A DNA stretch of 7,515 bases from NCBI GenBank assembly GCA_001800945.1, contig MGWJ01000150.1, positions 11,130 to 18,644 on the forward strand. Reading direction: 5' to 3'. A program made the translations under genes and the position numbers. The first letter of the stretch is position 1, and every line of letters begins with the position of its first letter. Under the pieces are notes generated by a model that was not told where the DNA came from, did not search any database, and saw nothing but the letters and a program-made list of their open reading frames with translations. Below, piece by piece: positions 1-7,260 of the stretch. The DNA comes from Flavobacteria bacterium RIFCSPLOWO2_12_FULL_31_7 (GTDB lineage: Bacteria > Bacteroidota > Bacteroidia > Flavobacteriales > Flavobacteriaceae).

Positions 1-2273
1 AATTCACCTACACTTTTGTATGGAATGCTTCCTTCAAATCCGAAATGCATCGTATTGAAAACATCATTTAAACGAGCAGAAAGTGTTCCTTTACCTTTTA
101 AGATAGAATAATTAGCTCCTAAATCCATTTTATACATTGGTTTTCTTTCAAATTGAAGTCCTAAATCTCTTCCTCTGTACATTCCGAATAAATTGATTTT
201 TAGGTTTTTAGAAGCTGTGAAAGTGTTGTTCATTCTTGCGTTGAATGTGGCTACATCTACTTCTCCGTTTTCCATTACTCCAGTGTCTAAGTTCGAAACA
301 GTTCCTCTTACGGTTTTAAAATACACATCAGCACTTGTGTTGGTAGACCACCATTTTGTTAATTTTAAATTCGCATTAACTTCCGCTCCAATTTGATTGT
401 TGTCTTTAAAATTATCAAAAGACATAATATTAAAATTCGTATCATTTGGATCAGTATAAATCACTCTTGTAATTTCTGCATTGATTAATCGGTAAAAAAC
501 AGCAGAAGTAATTGATCCAATTTTTGTAGTTCTGGTATAATTTAATTCAAATGAATTTGTAAATTGAGGTTCTAAAGCTGGATTTCCTCTAGATTCCATG
601 TTTACAGTTCTCCATTCTCTAATTGGATTAATTTGGCCATTGCTTGGTCGGTCTACACGTCTGGTATAATTTACATTGAATGTGTTGTTGTCGTCCATTT
701 TATAAGATAAATACGTTGAAGGATACACTGTGAAAATTTCATCTTTAATGACAACATTTGAGTTTTCGGCAGGGTCAGTAGATTCTTTAACCGGATGCGC
801 ATATAAATTATATAATTCCGCTCTTGCACCTACTTGCGCACTAAATTTTCCAAAAGTTTTACTATAATTAGTATAAACTGCGTGAATGTTTCTGTTATAG
901 TCAAAACTATTTGTGGTGTTTTCAGTTGGTTGAATGTCGTAAAATTTATTTTGTCCTGCTTGAATTCTACTTTCGTAACCAATTTCAATTTTTGCTTTTT
1001 CTGAAAGAGGATTAACATAATCAATGTTAAATTGCGAATAAGAAGATTTTCCATTAATATCATTCAAACTGTAGTTTCCATTGTTTATGAAATTAGACAA
1101 ATCTTCATTATCTGTTAAAGAATGATTGATTTGAAAATCAACGGTTTCACCTTTTTTCTTAAAATTGTGTTTGAAGGCTAAATCATAAGTTTTAGTCGTG
1201 TTTCCACTGTTGTTCCAGTTTTCCTGAATCGCATCTGGTAACGTTAAATAATCAGAAACGGTTCTAGATTTTCCTTTCCCATCAAAGAAATTTAAATTGG
1301 TAAAAAAAGATAAAGTATTGTTGTCATTGATGTAATAATCAGCTCCTAATTTTACTAAATGTGAGGTGTTTACATTTGAAAATCTAAAATCTTGATCATT
1401 TTCATAACCTACACGTTCACTGTTTACAAATCCAAAATTTCTATTTTTTCCATGATTGAAACCATAATTTGTGTAGAAATTTACTTTTCCAACTTTATAA
1501 TTTAAGTTTAGAGATTGATTCGTTTTTGGAGTAACACCAACAGTTAAACCTGATGTAATACTTCCGTTGAAACCTGTTTGACTGTTTTTATTCAAAATGA
1601 TATTGATAATTCCACTGTTTCCTTCTGGATTATATTTGGCAGAAGGATTCGTTATCAATTCCACTTGCTTGATGGATGCAGATGGAATTTGTTGTAACAA
1701 TTGTCCAGCATCAATATTGGTAGGTTTTCCATCAATTAAAACTCGAACATTACTGTTTCCACGTAAACTTAATTCTTTGGTTTGTGGGTCAATACTTACG
1801 GTTGGAATGTTGTTGAAAATTTCAGAAGCTGTTGTTCCAGAAGCAATTAAATCTTTCCCGATTGTTACCACTTTTCTATCTGCTTTTTGTTCAATAGTTG
1901 AACGCTCTTTTACAATTGATACCGTTTCAATCATTTTTGAATCGGCTTCTAAAGTAATATTGCCAAAATTAATTGCTTTGTTTTCTTCAGATAAATTAAT
2001 TGGTCTTGAAGCGTCAAGATATCCGATAAAATTTACTTTTAATGTTAGGTTTTTCAATTCTAAGTTTTTGATTTCAAAACTTCCATCTTCTTTTGTAGAT
2101 ACGGCAGCAATTGGTTTGGTGCCGTCTACAACACTTACCGTTGAAAATCCAACTGGTTCATTTGTTGTTTTGTCAATGATTTTTCCAGAAACAACTCCTG
2201 GTTTTAATTCTTGCGCCATTAAATTCGAGGCGACAAATAGCATTACGATGCTAAAAACTTTAATTAATTTCAT
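1..2273 (-). CDS. Outer-membrane beta-barrel (TonB-dependent-receptor-like) protein, C-terminus cut by window edge
   Basis: The minus strand is open from an ATG at 2273 to the window edge (757 codons, no stop). The protein begins with a signal peptide (residues 1-20, hydrophobic core VFSIVMLFVAS, likely cleavage LMA|Q). Next comes a carboxypeptidase-regulatory-like beta-sandwich (about 27-112, with the typical 'GKIIDKTTNEPVGFSTV' opening). A plug-like domain follows (about 145-228, with SLRGNSNVRVLIDGKP and ITNPSAKYNPEGNSGIINI). The rest is a long run of amphipathic strands rich in Asn, Thr and aromatic residues. This order matches the Bacteroidota 'outer membrane beta-barrel family' related to TonB-dependent receptors; such proteins are usually about 780-830 residues, so I infer that roughly 30-60 residues are missing. 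The substrate is unknown. No SusD-like partner is visible and I see no clear TonB box. It is divergent from argS and probably unrelated to it. Confidence 0.9.
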   Translation of the reverse strand, partial: MKLIKVFSIVMLFVASNLMAQELKPGVVSGKIIDKTTNEPVGFSTVSVVDGTKPIAAVSTKEDGSFEIKNLELKNLTLKVNFIGYLDASRPINLSEENKAINFGNITLEADSKMIETVSIVKERSTIEQKADRKVVTIGKDLIASGTTASEIFNNIPTVSIDPQTKELSLRGNSNVRVLIDGKPTNIDAGQLLQQIPSASIKQVELITNPSAKYNPEGNSGIINIILNKNSQTGFNGSITSGLTVGVTPKTNQSLNLNYKVGKVNFYTNYGFNHGKNRNFGFVNSERVGYENDQDFRFSNVNTSHLVKLGADYYINDNNTLSFFTNLNFFDGKGKSRTVSDYLTLPDAIQENWNNSGNTTKTYDLAFKHNFKKKGETVDFQINHSLTDNEDLSNFINNGNYSLNDINGKSSYSQFNIDYVNPLSEKAKIEIGYESRIQAGQNKFYDIQPTENTTNSFDYNRNIHAVYTNYSKTFGKFSAQVGARAELYNLYAHPVKESTDPAENSNVVIKDEIFTVYPSTYLSYKMDDNNTFNVNYTRRVDRPSNGQINPIREWRTVNMESRGNPALEPQFTNSFELNYTRTTKIGSITSAVFYRLINAEITRVIYTDPNDTNFNIMSFDNFKDNNQIGAEVNANLKLTKWWSTNTSADVYFKTVRGTVSNLDTGVMENGEVDVATFNARMNNTFTASKNLKINLFGMYRGRDLGLQFERKPMYKMDLGANYSILKGKGTLSARLNDVFNTMHFGFEGSIPYKSVGE

Positions 2274-2322
2274 TAGATTTTTTTTTGATTATTAATGCTG
2301 ATTGATGATTTAAAAAACGGCG

Positions 2323-2330
2323 CAAAACTA
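2323..2330 (-). promoter_or_regulatory. Candidate -7 element (TAGTTTTG) for the outer-membrane receptor gene
   Basis: Read on the minus strand, these bases are TAGTTTTG, matching the Bacteroidota -7 consensus TAnnTTTG. The element lies about 50 bp upstream of the receptor ATG at 2273, which would give a leader of roughly 40 nt. I could not find a convincing TTTG-type -33 element at the expected spacing, so this rests on one element only. The leader has no Shine-Dalgarno sequence; it ends in an A-rich run just before the ATG, as is usual in this phylum. Confidence 0.45.
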
Positions 2331-2396
2331 TTTAACAATTGTTTATTTGGTGTTAATTGTTTCCTAATAATTTTCACAATTTTACTGTTAGACAAA

Positions 2397-2419
2397 ATTT
2401 GTACATTTTTGTTACAAAT
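2397..2419. repeat. Small dyad ATTTGTA-N9-TACAAAT in the divergent intergenic region
   Basis: A perfect 7-bp inverted repeat with a 9-bp spacer overlaps two short odd-length palindromes, ACAAAATTTGT (2392-2402) and TTTGTTACAAA (2408-2418), whose centres are 16 bp apart. It sits 26 bp upstream of the argS -7 element. It could be an operator for argS or for the divergent receptor, but AT-rich intergenic DNA produces such dyads by chance. Confidence 0.3.
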
Positions 2420-2444
2420 CGATTTTTCAATTCGTTAAAAATCC

Positions 2445-2452
2445 TATCTTTG
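2445..2452 (+). promoter_or_regulatory. Candidate -7 element (TATCTTTG) for argS
   Basis: TATCTTTG is an exact match to the Bacteroidota -7 consensus TAnnTTTG. It lies 21 bp before the argS ATG at 2474, implying a very short leader of about 15 nt that consists largely of A residues (2460-2468). No clear TTTG -33 element is seen 17-21 bp upstream; only the T-run at 2423-2427 is near that position. The element also helps fix the start codon, because it would lie inside the coding region if an upstream start were used. Confidence 0.55.
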
Positions 2453-2473
2453 CACGCTATAAAAAAAACGATT

Positions 2474-4252
2474 ATGTCTTTACAAGAAATACTTTCCGCT
2501 CCCATTCAAAATGCTGTTGAACAACTGTTTCAGATTTCTTTGGAACGAGTTGAATTTCAGTCAACTAAAAGAGATTTTGAAGGTGATATTACTATGGTGG
2601 TTTTTCCATTGGTAAAACAGATTAAAGGAAATCCTGTAGAAATAGGTACAAAAATCGGTGAATATTTAGTAGAAAATGTGGCTGAGGTAGCTAAATTTAA
2701 CGTCGTTGCAGGATTTTTAAATCTTGTAATTTCGGATGAATATTATCTGAAATACTTCAATAGCATAAAAGGTAACGCAAAATTTGGTTTCATAACACCA
2801 ACTGAAGGTGAAAAAGCAATTATGGTGGAATATTCTTCGCCAAATACAAATAAACCTTTGCATTTAGGTCACATCAGAAATAACTTATTGGGTTATTCAG
2901 TGGCGGAAATCATCAAAGCTTCAGGGAAAAAAGTATATAAAACACAAATTATCAATGACAGAGGAATTCATATTTGTAAATCGATGTTGGCTTGGCAAAA
3001 ATTCGGAAACGGGCAAACACCAGCTTCAACAGGTTTAAAAGGTGATAAATTGGTTGGTAATTTTTATGTAGAATTTGATAAAGCGTATAAAGCTGAAATT
3101 TCGGCTTTAATGGCGCAAGGGAAAACAGAAGAAGAAGCCAAAAAACAAGCACCACTTATTTTAGAAGCCCAACAAATGCTTTTAGATTGGGAAAATGGAA
3201 AACCAGAAGTTATCGAACTTTGGAAAACCATGAACCAATGGGTGTATGATGGTTTTGCTTTGACTTACAATAATTTAGGTGTTGATTTTGATAGTTATTA
3301 TTACGAAAGTCAAACGTATTTATTAGGTAAAGATGTGGTGGAAGAAGGTTTGAGTCGTGGTGTTTTCTTCAGAAAAGAAGACGGTTCGGTTTGGATTGAT
3401 TTAACGGCTGACGGTTTAGACGAAAAAATTGTATTGCGTTCAGATGGAACTTCGGTGTACATGACGCAAGATATCGGAACGGCTATTCAACGTGTTAGAG
3501 ATTTTTCGGACATTGGCGGAATGGTATATACAGTTGGAAATGAGCAAGATTACCATTTTAAAGTGTTGTTCTTAATTCTGAAAAAATTAGGTTACGATTG
3601 GGCGGAACATTTATTCCATTTGTCATACGGAATGGTAGAATTGCCTTCTGGGAAAATGAAATCTCGTGAAGGAACTGTGGTGGATGCGGACGATTTAATG
3701 TCGGAAATGACAGCCACTGCGAAACAAATTTCTGAAGATTTAGGGAAATTGGAAGAATATTCAGAAGAGGATAAAGCGAGTTTGTATAAAACTATCGGTT
3801 TAGGAGCTTTAAAATATTACATGTTAAAAGTAGATCCGAAAAAACAAATGATGTTCAATCCAGAAGAATCTGTAGATTTTAATGGAAATACGGGACCATT
3901 TATTCAATATACTTACGCACGTATTCAATCGATTTTAAGAAAAGCAACTTTTGATTACAGTAACGAAGCTACAGTTGCTGAATTACACGAAAAAGAAAAA
4001 GAGTTAATTAAACAAGTACAATTGTTTCCTGAAATTATTCAAAATGCAGCGGAAAATCATAGTCCAGCTTTAATTGCGAATTATACTTATGATTTAGTAA
4101 AAGAATTCAATTCATTCTATCAAAATGTATCGATTTTAGGTGAAGATAATTTAGATAAAAAAGTATTCCGAGTACAATTGTCCAATTCAGTAAGTAACGT
4201 AATTAAAAATGCATTCGGATTATTAGGAATTAATGTTCCGGAGAGAATGTAA
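2474..4252 (+). CDS. argS: Arginyl-tRNA synthetase (class I)
   Basis: This cytoplasmic enzyme charges tRNA-Arg with arginine using ATP. The 592-residue length is normal for the family. The N-terminal Arg-tRNA-synthetase additional domain occupies about residues 1-90. The class I catalytic core follows, with SSPNTNKPLHLGHIRNNLLG at 121-140 containing the HIGH motif as HLGH (130-133). The KMSKS loop appears as KMKSREG (394-400), a divergence common in ArgRS. A DALR-type anticodon-binding domain runs from about 475 to the end, opening with GPFIQYTYARIQSILRK and closing with the typical LGINVPERM. I chose the ATG at 2474 because the protein then starts MSLQEILS, the next 39 in-frame codons upstream encode no conserved sequence, and a good -7 element lies at 2445-2452. 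No active-site residue appears to be missing. It is probably a single-gene transcription unit. Confidence 0.98.
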   Translation: MSLQEILSAPIQNAVEQLFQISLERVEFQSTKRDFEGDITMVVFPLVKQIKGNPVEIGTKIGEYLVENVAEVAKFNVVAGFLNLVISDEYYLKYFNSIKGNAKFGFITPTEGEKAIMVEYSSPNTNKPLHLGHIRNNLLGYSVAEIIKASGKKVYKTQIINDRGIHICKSMLAWQKFGNGQTPASTGLKGDKLVGNFYVEFDKAYKAEISALMAQGKTEEEAKKQAPLILEAQQMLLDWENGKPEVIELWKTMNQWVYDGFALTYNNLGVDFDSYYYESQTYLLGKDVVEEGLSRGVFFRKEDGSVWIDLTADGLDEKIVLRSDGTSVYMTQDIGTAIQRVRDFSDIGGMVYTVGNEQDYHFKVLFLILKKLGYDWAEHLFHLSYGMVELPSGKMKSREGTVVDADDLMSEMTATAKQISEDLGKLEEYSEEDKASLYKTIGLGALKYYMLKVDPKKQMMFNPEESVDFNGNTGPFIQYTYARIQSILRKATFDYSNEATVAELHEKEKELIKQVQLFPEIIQNAAENHSPALIANYTYDLVKEFNSFYQNVSILGEDNLDKKVFRVQLSNSVSNVIKNAFGLLGINVPERM

Positions 4253-4260
4253 AAATTAAA

Positions 4261-4290
4261 TTTACGAAATCTAGATTTTCGATTTACGAA
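4261..4290. repeat. TTTACGAA direct repeat flanking an imperfect hairpin downstream of argS
   Basis: TTTACGAA occurs at 4261-4268 and again at 4283-4290, 22 bp apart. Between and overlapping them is an imperfect inverted repeat, CGAAATCTAGATTTTCG (4265-4281), with one unpaired T. The hairpin follows the argS stop by 12 bp but has no T-tract after it, so it is a weak candidate for a terminator. I have the impression that short TTTACGA-type repeats recur between genes in flavobacteria, but that is recollection, not something shown here. Confidence 0.4.
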
Positions 4291-4291
4291 G

Positions 4292-4322
4292 TTTGAAATA
4301 TAACATTATAATAAAAACTTTG
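4292..4322 (+). promoter_or_regulatory. Candidate promoter for the SGNH-SGNH-MBOAT operon
   Basis: A TTTG at 4292-4295 is followed after 19 bp by AAACTTTG at 4315-4322. This resembles the Bacteroidota promoter pattern TTTG-N19-TAnnTTTG, except that the leading TA of the -7 element is AA. Transcription would start near 4328-4330, leaving a leader of about 40 nt that contains the GC-rich repeat patch. It is the best candidate in the 118-bp gap, but it overlaps the start of the repeat patch and may be coincidental. Confidence 0.3.
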
Positions 4323-4357
4323 CGCCATAGTGCCTTCCTGGCAAAAAATAGCGCCTT
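4320..4357. repeat. Locally GC-rich degenerate repeat patch (GCGCC/AGTGCC/AGCGCC units)
   Basis: A short stretch with much higher GC than its surroundings holds repeated GCC-ending words: TTGCGCC (4320-4326), ATAGTGCCTT (4327-4336) and ATAGCGCCTT (4348-4357). The last two match at 9 of 10 bases and are 21 bp apart. It is unlike the surrounding AT-rich intergenic DNA and resembles a decayed dispersed repeat. It lies just upstream of the first SGNH gene and would be in that gene's leader if the candidate promoter is real. Confidence 0.45.
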
Positions 4358-4370
4358 ATAAAATAATAAA

Positions 4371-5828
4371 GTGAACCAAAATAAAACCTATTTCTTTCAA
4401 TCGTGGTTAATTGTAGTAATTGCAATTGCATCTTTTATTGGATTTAAATCATTTTTACCCAAAAAACTATTTCCTGATACAACAGCAAATAGTAAAAATG
4501 TAGTGGTAGATAGTTTAATGTTAGAAGCGGTGGCAGAAGGTGCAAATCTTTCAGAAGAAGATACGCTAACTAATAAAACCATTTCTTTTATTTCTAATCC
4601 ATTGGGAATTAAATTTTCTAGCGAGAAATTCGAACAATATAAAGGATATCAATATTTGATCCCATTTTTCGAAAAATTATATCAGTTAGAAACTAATAAA
4701 AAAGGTAAAGCACGTATTGCTTATTTCGGTGATTCTATGACCGATGGTGATATGATTGTTCAAGATGTTCGTACACAATTTCAAAGTGTTTTTGGTGGAG
4801 AAGGGGTTGGTTTTGTGAATATTACTTCTGAATCTGCAGGTTCAAGAGGTTCTATTATTCACGAATTTTCTCCAAATTGGAAAGCACAATCGTACTTAAA
4901 AACTAAAAGTCCATTACGTTCATTTGGTGTCAACGGCTCTGTATTTTTCGCAAAAGATACCATTAATCCAACTTGGGTGAAATATAAAGCAGGAAGAAAT
5001 CGTTTTTCAACTACTTTAAATAATCCAACGCTATTTTACGGAAGTTCTAAAAATAGAAAAGGAAGTTTGCGTCAAATATTTGGAAAAGATACGGTTTACA
5101 AAAAGCTAAATACCGCTTCAATGTTGAATACAACTCAAATTGCTGGCGATGTTAAAAACGTGAAAGTAAATTTTATAAATGCAGATTCGATTCCATTTTA
5201 TGGATTTAATTTCGATAACGGAAAAGGAATTCATGTAGATAATTTTTCTTCTCGTGGAAATTCTGGTTTGCCTTTAGGTTCGTTAAACGTAGATTTAATG
5301 AATGCTTTTCAACAAAAATTAGGATACGATTTAATCATTCTACAATTCGGAACTAATGTTTTAAATTATGGATCGTTAAATTATTCATGGTATGAAAGAA
5401 AAATGACTTCAGTGGTTAATCACGTTAAAGAATGTTTTCCTGGTGCTGCGATTTTAATTATTACAACGGCTGATAAATCAACAAAATACGACATGCAAAT
5501 GAAATCCGATTCGGCAGTAGCTCCTTTAGTAATGGCGCAAAAACGTTATGCTGTAAAATCGGAAGCCGGTTTGGTAAATTTATATACCTTAATGGGTGGC
5601 GATGGTTCCATGGTAAAATGGGTTGAAAATGTTCCCGCTAGAGCGAATAAAGATTATACACATTTTAATCACAGAGGAGCGAAAGAAATTGCGCAACTAA
5701 TTTATAAACAAATAGACACAGGATATCAAGAGTATAAAAGATTACGTGCTTTAGCTAAGAAAAAAGCAAAACCAAAAACGGTTGTAAGTGATACTGTTCC
5801 TGCAATTAACGATACTTTAGATGAATAA
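4371..5828 (+). CDS. Membrane-anchored SGNH/GDSL-family hydrolase or acyltransferase
   Basis: The 485-residue protein has one N-terminal membrane segment (about 11-30, SWLIVVIAIASFIGFKSFL) without an obvious cleavage site. I infer an inner-membrane anchor with the rest in the periplasm. The SGNH motifs are clear: block I AYFGDSMTDGD (Ser122), a block II Gly in NFSSRGNSG (about 296-299), block III QFGTN (Gly327, Asn329) and block V DYTHFNHRG (Asp428, His431). The probable triad is Ser122-Asp428-His431. Some 170 residues between blocks I and II form a large insertion, as in the Ape1/PatB-type peptidoglycan acetylesterases and acetyltransferases. The tail is Lys-rich (about 457-469). The start is GTG: an in-frame stop lies at 4359-4361 and the next ATG would remove the membrane segment. 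It overlaps the next gene by 8 bp. Its likely role is extracytoplasmic acyl-group handling with the downstream MBOAT protein; the substrate is unknown. Confidence 0.88.
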   Translation: MNQNKTYFFQSWLIVVIAIASFIGFKSFLPKKLFPDTTANSKNVVVDSLMLEAVAEGANLSEEDTLTNKTISFISNPLGIKFSSEKFEQYKGYQYLIPFFEKLYQLETNKKGKARIAYFGDSMTDGDMIVQDVRTQFQSVFGGEGVGFVNITSESAGSRGSIIHEFSPNWKAQSYLKTKSPLRSFGVNGSVFFAKDTINPTWVKYKAGRNRFSTTLNNPTLFYGSSKNRKGSLRQIFGKDTVYKKLNTASMLNTTQIAGDVKNVKVNFINADSIPFYGFNFDNGKGIHVDNFSSRGNSGLPLGSLNVDLMNAFQQKLGYDLIILQFGTNVLNYGSLNYSWYERKMTSVVNHVKECFPGAAILIITTADKSTKYDMQMKSDSAVAPLVMAQKRYAVKSEAGLVNLYTLMGGDGSMVKWVENVPARANKDYTHFNHRGAKEIAQLIYKQIDTGYQEYKRLRALAKKKAKPKTVVSDTVPAINDTLDE

Positions 5829-7254
5829 GTTTTTATATATTTTATTTTTTTCTGTACTTGGTTTTTCTCAAACTGATTCACTAAAAGTAGAAACAGATAG
5901 TGTAACTACTCCAATTGATACCACAAATTTTGAAGCGTTTGGAAATGTAATTATTAATGAAAAAGCATTAGCAACTGTTTTTGAAAAATTATACCAATTA
6001 GAAGAAAATCAGGATCGAAAAGTTCGAATGGTTCATATTGGCGATTCGCACATTCAAGCGGATTTGTACACGGCGAAAATTCGTAGAAGAATGCAACAAG
6101 TTTTCGGAAACGCGGGTTTTGGATTTACTTTTCCTTACAGTTTAGCTGGAACAAATAATAGTTCTCCAATCCGATTTACTGGTTCTGGCGGATTTTCGGC
6201 TACAAGAAATTTATATGCAGATAGTTCAAAACCAATTGGATTAAGCGGAATTTCTTTTGAACCAAAACAAAAAAGTTTCCATATCGATATGTTGGTGAAA
6301 GATGCTCAATTCGATTTTACAAAATTGAAAGTCATTTCTCCAAAGAATGAAAATTATTTTAATGTCGCTTTTGCTAAAAAAAGTTATACTACTCAAGAAA
6401 AAGTAGCTGTAAAAACTCCTGCAACAAGTTCACATAAAGTAAAACCCGGAGAAGTTTTAGGTGGAATTGCTGATAAATATAACATTTCTTTAAAACAATT
6501 GAAAGCCGCTAACGGATTGAAATCAGACAACATTCGTGATGGGAAAATTTTAAAAATTCCAGGTGGAAAATCGGTTACAACTTACAAAACAGTTTCTACT
6601 GTAAAATATGTTTACGAACCGATTGCATTAGAAAACACACCTATTTCTAACAATTATACTTCTGCAACACCAATTGATAAAATTACCATTATCGGAAACG
6701 AAAATGTAAATGATTTTGCTTTAAATGGTTTGATTCTAGAAAATGAAAAACCAGGGGTAACTTATAGTGCAATTGGTGTGAATGGTGCGAAAAGTAACGA
6801 TTATAATAAATTTCCATTATTTTTCGAGCAATTACCAGCTTTAGAAGCCGATTTATATGTAATTTCTTTAGGAACCAATGAAAGTTTCGACAAACAAGAT
6901 TTGGCTACCTATTTCGGAAATTTAAAAACGATGATTGACGGAATTAAACAAAAATGTCCAGATGCTTCAATTTTGGTAACCACTTCGCCTCCTTCAGTTT
7001 TACATAGAAAAAATAAAAATATTTACATCGAAAAATACGCCGAAAAAATAATTGAAATGGCACCAACCGAAAATTATGCGGTATGGGATTTACTAGATGT
7101 TTTTGGTGGAAATAAAAATATAAATATCAATTCGAGAATGGGTTTAATGGCTAAAGACAAAGTGCATTATTCTAATGCAGGATATGAGAAACAAGGTGAA
7201 TTGTTTTTCGATGCTTTTATTCAATCTTACGAATTATATAAATCTGAAAAATAA
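5821..7254 (+). CDS. Secreted SGNH hydrolase/acyltransferase with an inserted LysM domain (Ape1/PatB-like)
   Basis: The 477-residue protein has a signal peptide (about 1-16, core FLYILFFSVLGF) without a lipobox Cys, so it is probably a soluble periplasmic protein. SGNH motifs: block I HIGDSHIQADLYT (Ser76, with His after Ser as in Ape1/PatB-type enzymes), block II IGVNGA (Gly322), block III SLGTNE (Gly351, Asn353) and block V DKVHYS (Asp446, His449). The predicted triad is Ser76-Asp446-His449. A LysM domain lies inside the fold at about 204-248 (HKVKPGEVLGGIADKYNIS... to KILKIPGG), flanked by Thr/Lys/Val-rich linkers. LysM binds N-acetylglucosamine-containing glycans, usually peptidoglycan, so I infer a cell-wall substrate. 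It is paralogous to the preceding protein: both have FEKLYQLE before block I and an FG..G.GF motif after it. Its ATG overlaps the upstream stop (ATGAATAA), suggesting translational coupling. Transfer and hydrolysis of acetyl groups cannot be told apart here. Confidence 0.9.
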   Translation: MNKFLYILFFSVLGFSQTDSLKVETDSVTTPIDTTNFEAFGNVIINEKALATVFEKLYQLEENQDRKVRMVHIGDSHIQADLYTAKIRRRMQQVFGNAGFGFTFPYSLAGTNNSSPIRFTGSGGFSATRNLYADSSKPIGLSGISFEPKQKSFHIDMLVKDAQFDFTKLKVISPKNENYFNVAFAKKSYTTQEKVAVKTPATSSHKVKPGEVLGGIADKYNISLKQLKAANGLKSDNIRDGKILKIPGGKSVTTYKTVSTVKYVYEPIALENTPISNNYTSATPIDKITIIGNENVNDFALNGLILENEKPGVTYSAIGVNGAKSNDYNKFPLFFEQLPALEADLYVISLGTNESFDKQDLATYFGNLKTMIDGIKQKCPDASILVTTSPPSVLHRKNKNIYIEKYAEKIIEMAPTENYAVWDLLDVFGGNKNININSRMGLMAKDKVHYSNAGYEKQGELFFDAFIQSYELYKSEK

Positions 7255-7260
7255 AGAAGC

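Noticed and set aside
193..1063. Small open frames at 193-396 (plus) and 830-1063 (minus)
   Set aside because: Both overlap the receptor coding frame in other frames and show no start signals or recognisable protein features.
1..2273. Polysaccharide utilisation locus (SusC/SusD pair)
   Set aside because: The receptor belongs to the shorter outer-membrane beta-barrel family, not SusC, and no SusD-like gene or glycoside hydrolase is next to it; the divergent neighbour is argS.
1597..2295. A 232-codon plus-strand open frame opposite the receptor gene
   Set aside because: It lies entirely antisense to the N-terminal third of a convincing receptor with signal peptide and plug motifs; its translation has no recognisable domain or leader, and long antisense frames are common in this codon usage.
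2357..2473. N-terminal extension of argS to an ATG at 2357
   Set aside because: The extra 39 residues do not resemble the ArgRS N-terminus, the stretch is AT-rich intergenic sequence, and it contains a good TAnnTTTG element at 2445-2452. The ATG at 2474 gives the normal protein start and length.
2952..3155. Minus-strand open frame inside argS
   Set aside because: It is antisense to the conserved catalytic core of argS, with no supporting features.
4265..4281. Intrinsic terminator for argS
   Set aside because: The hairpin is short, AT-rich and has an unpaired base, and no T-tract follows it. It is kept only as a repeat/hairpin feature.
4397..4582. Minus-strand open frame inside the first SGNH gene
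   Set aside because: It is antisense to the membrane-anchor region of a well-supported gene, with no domain or start context.
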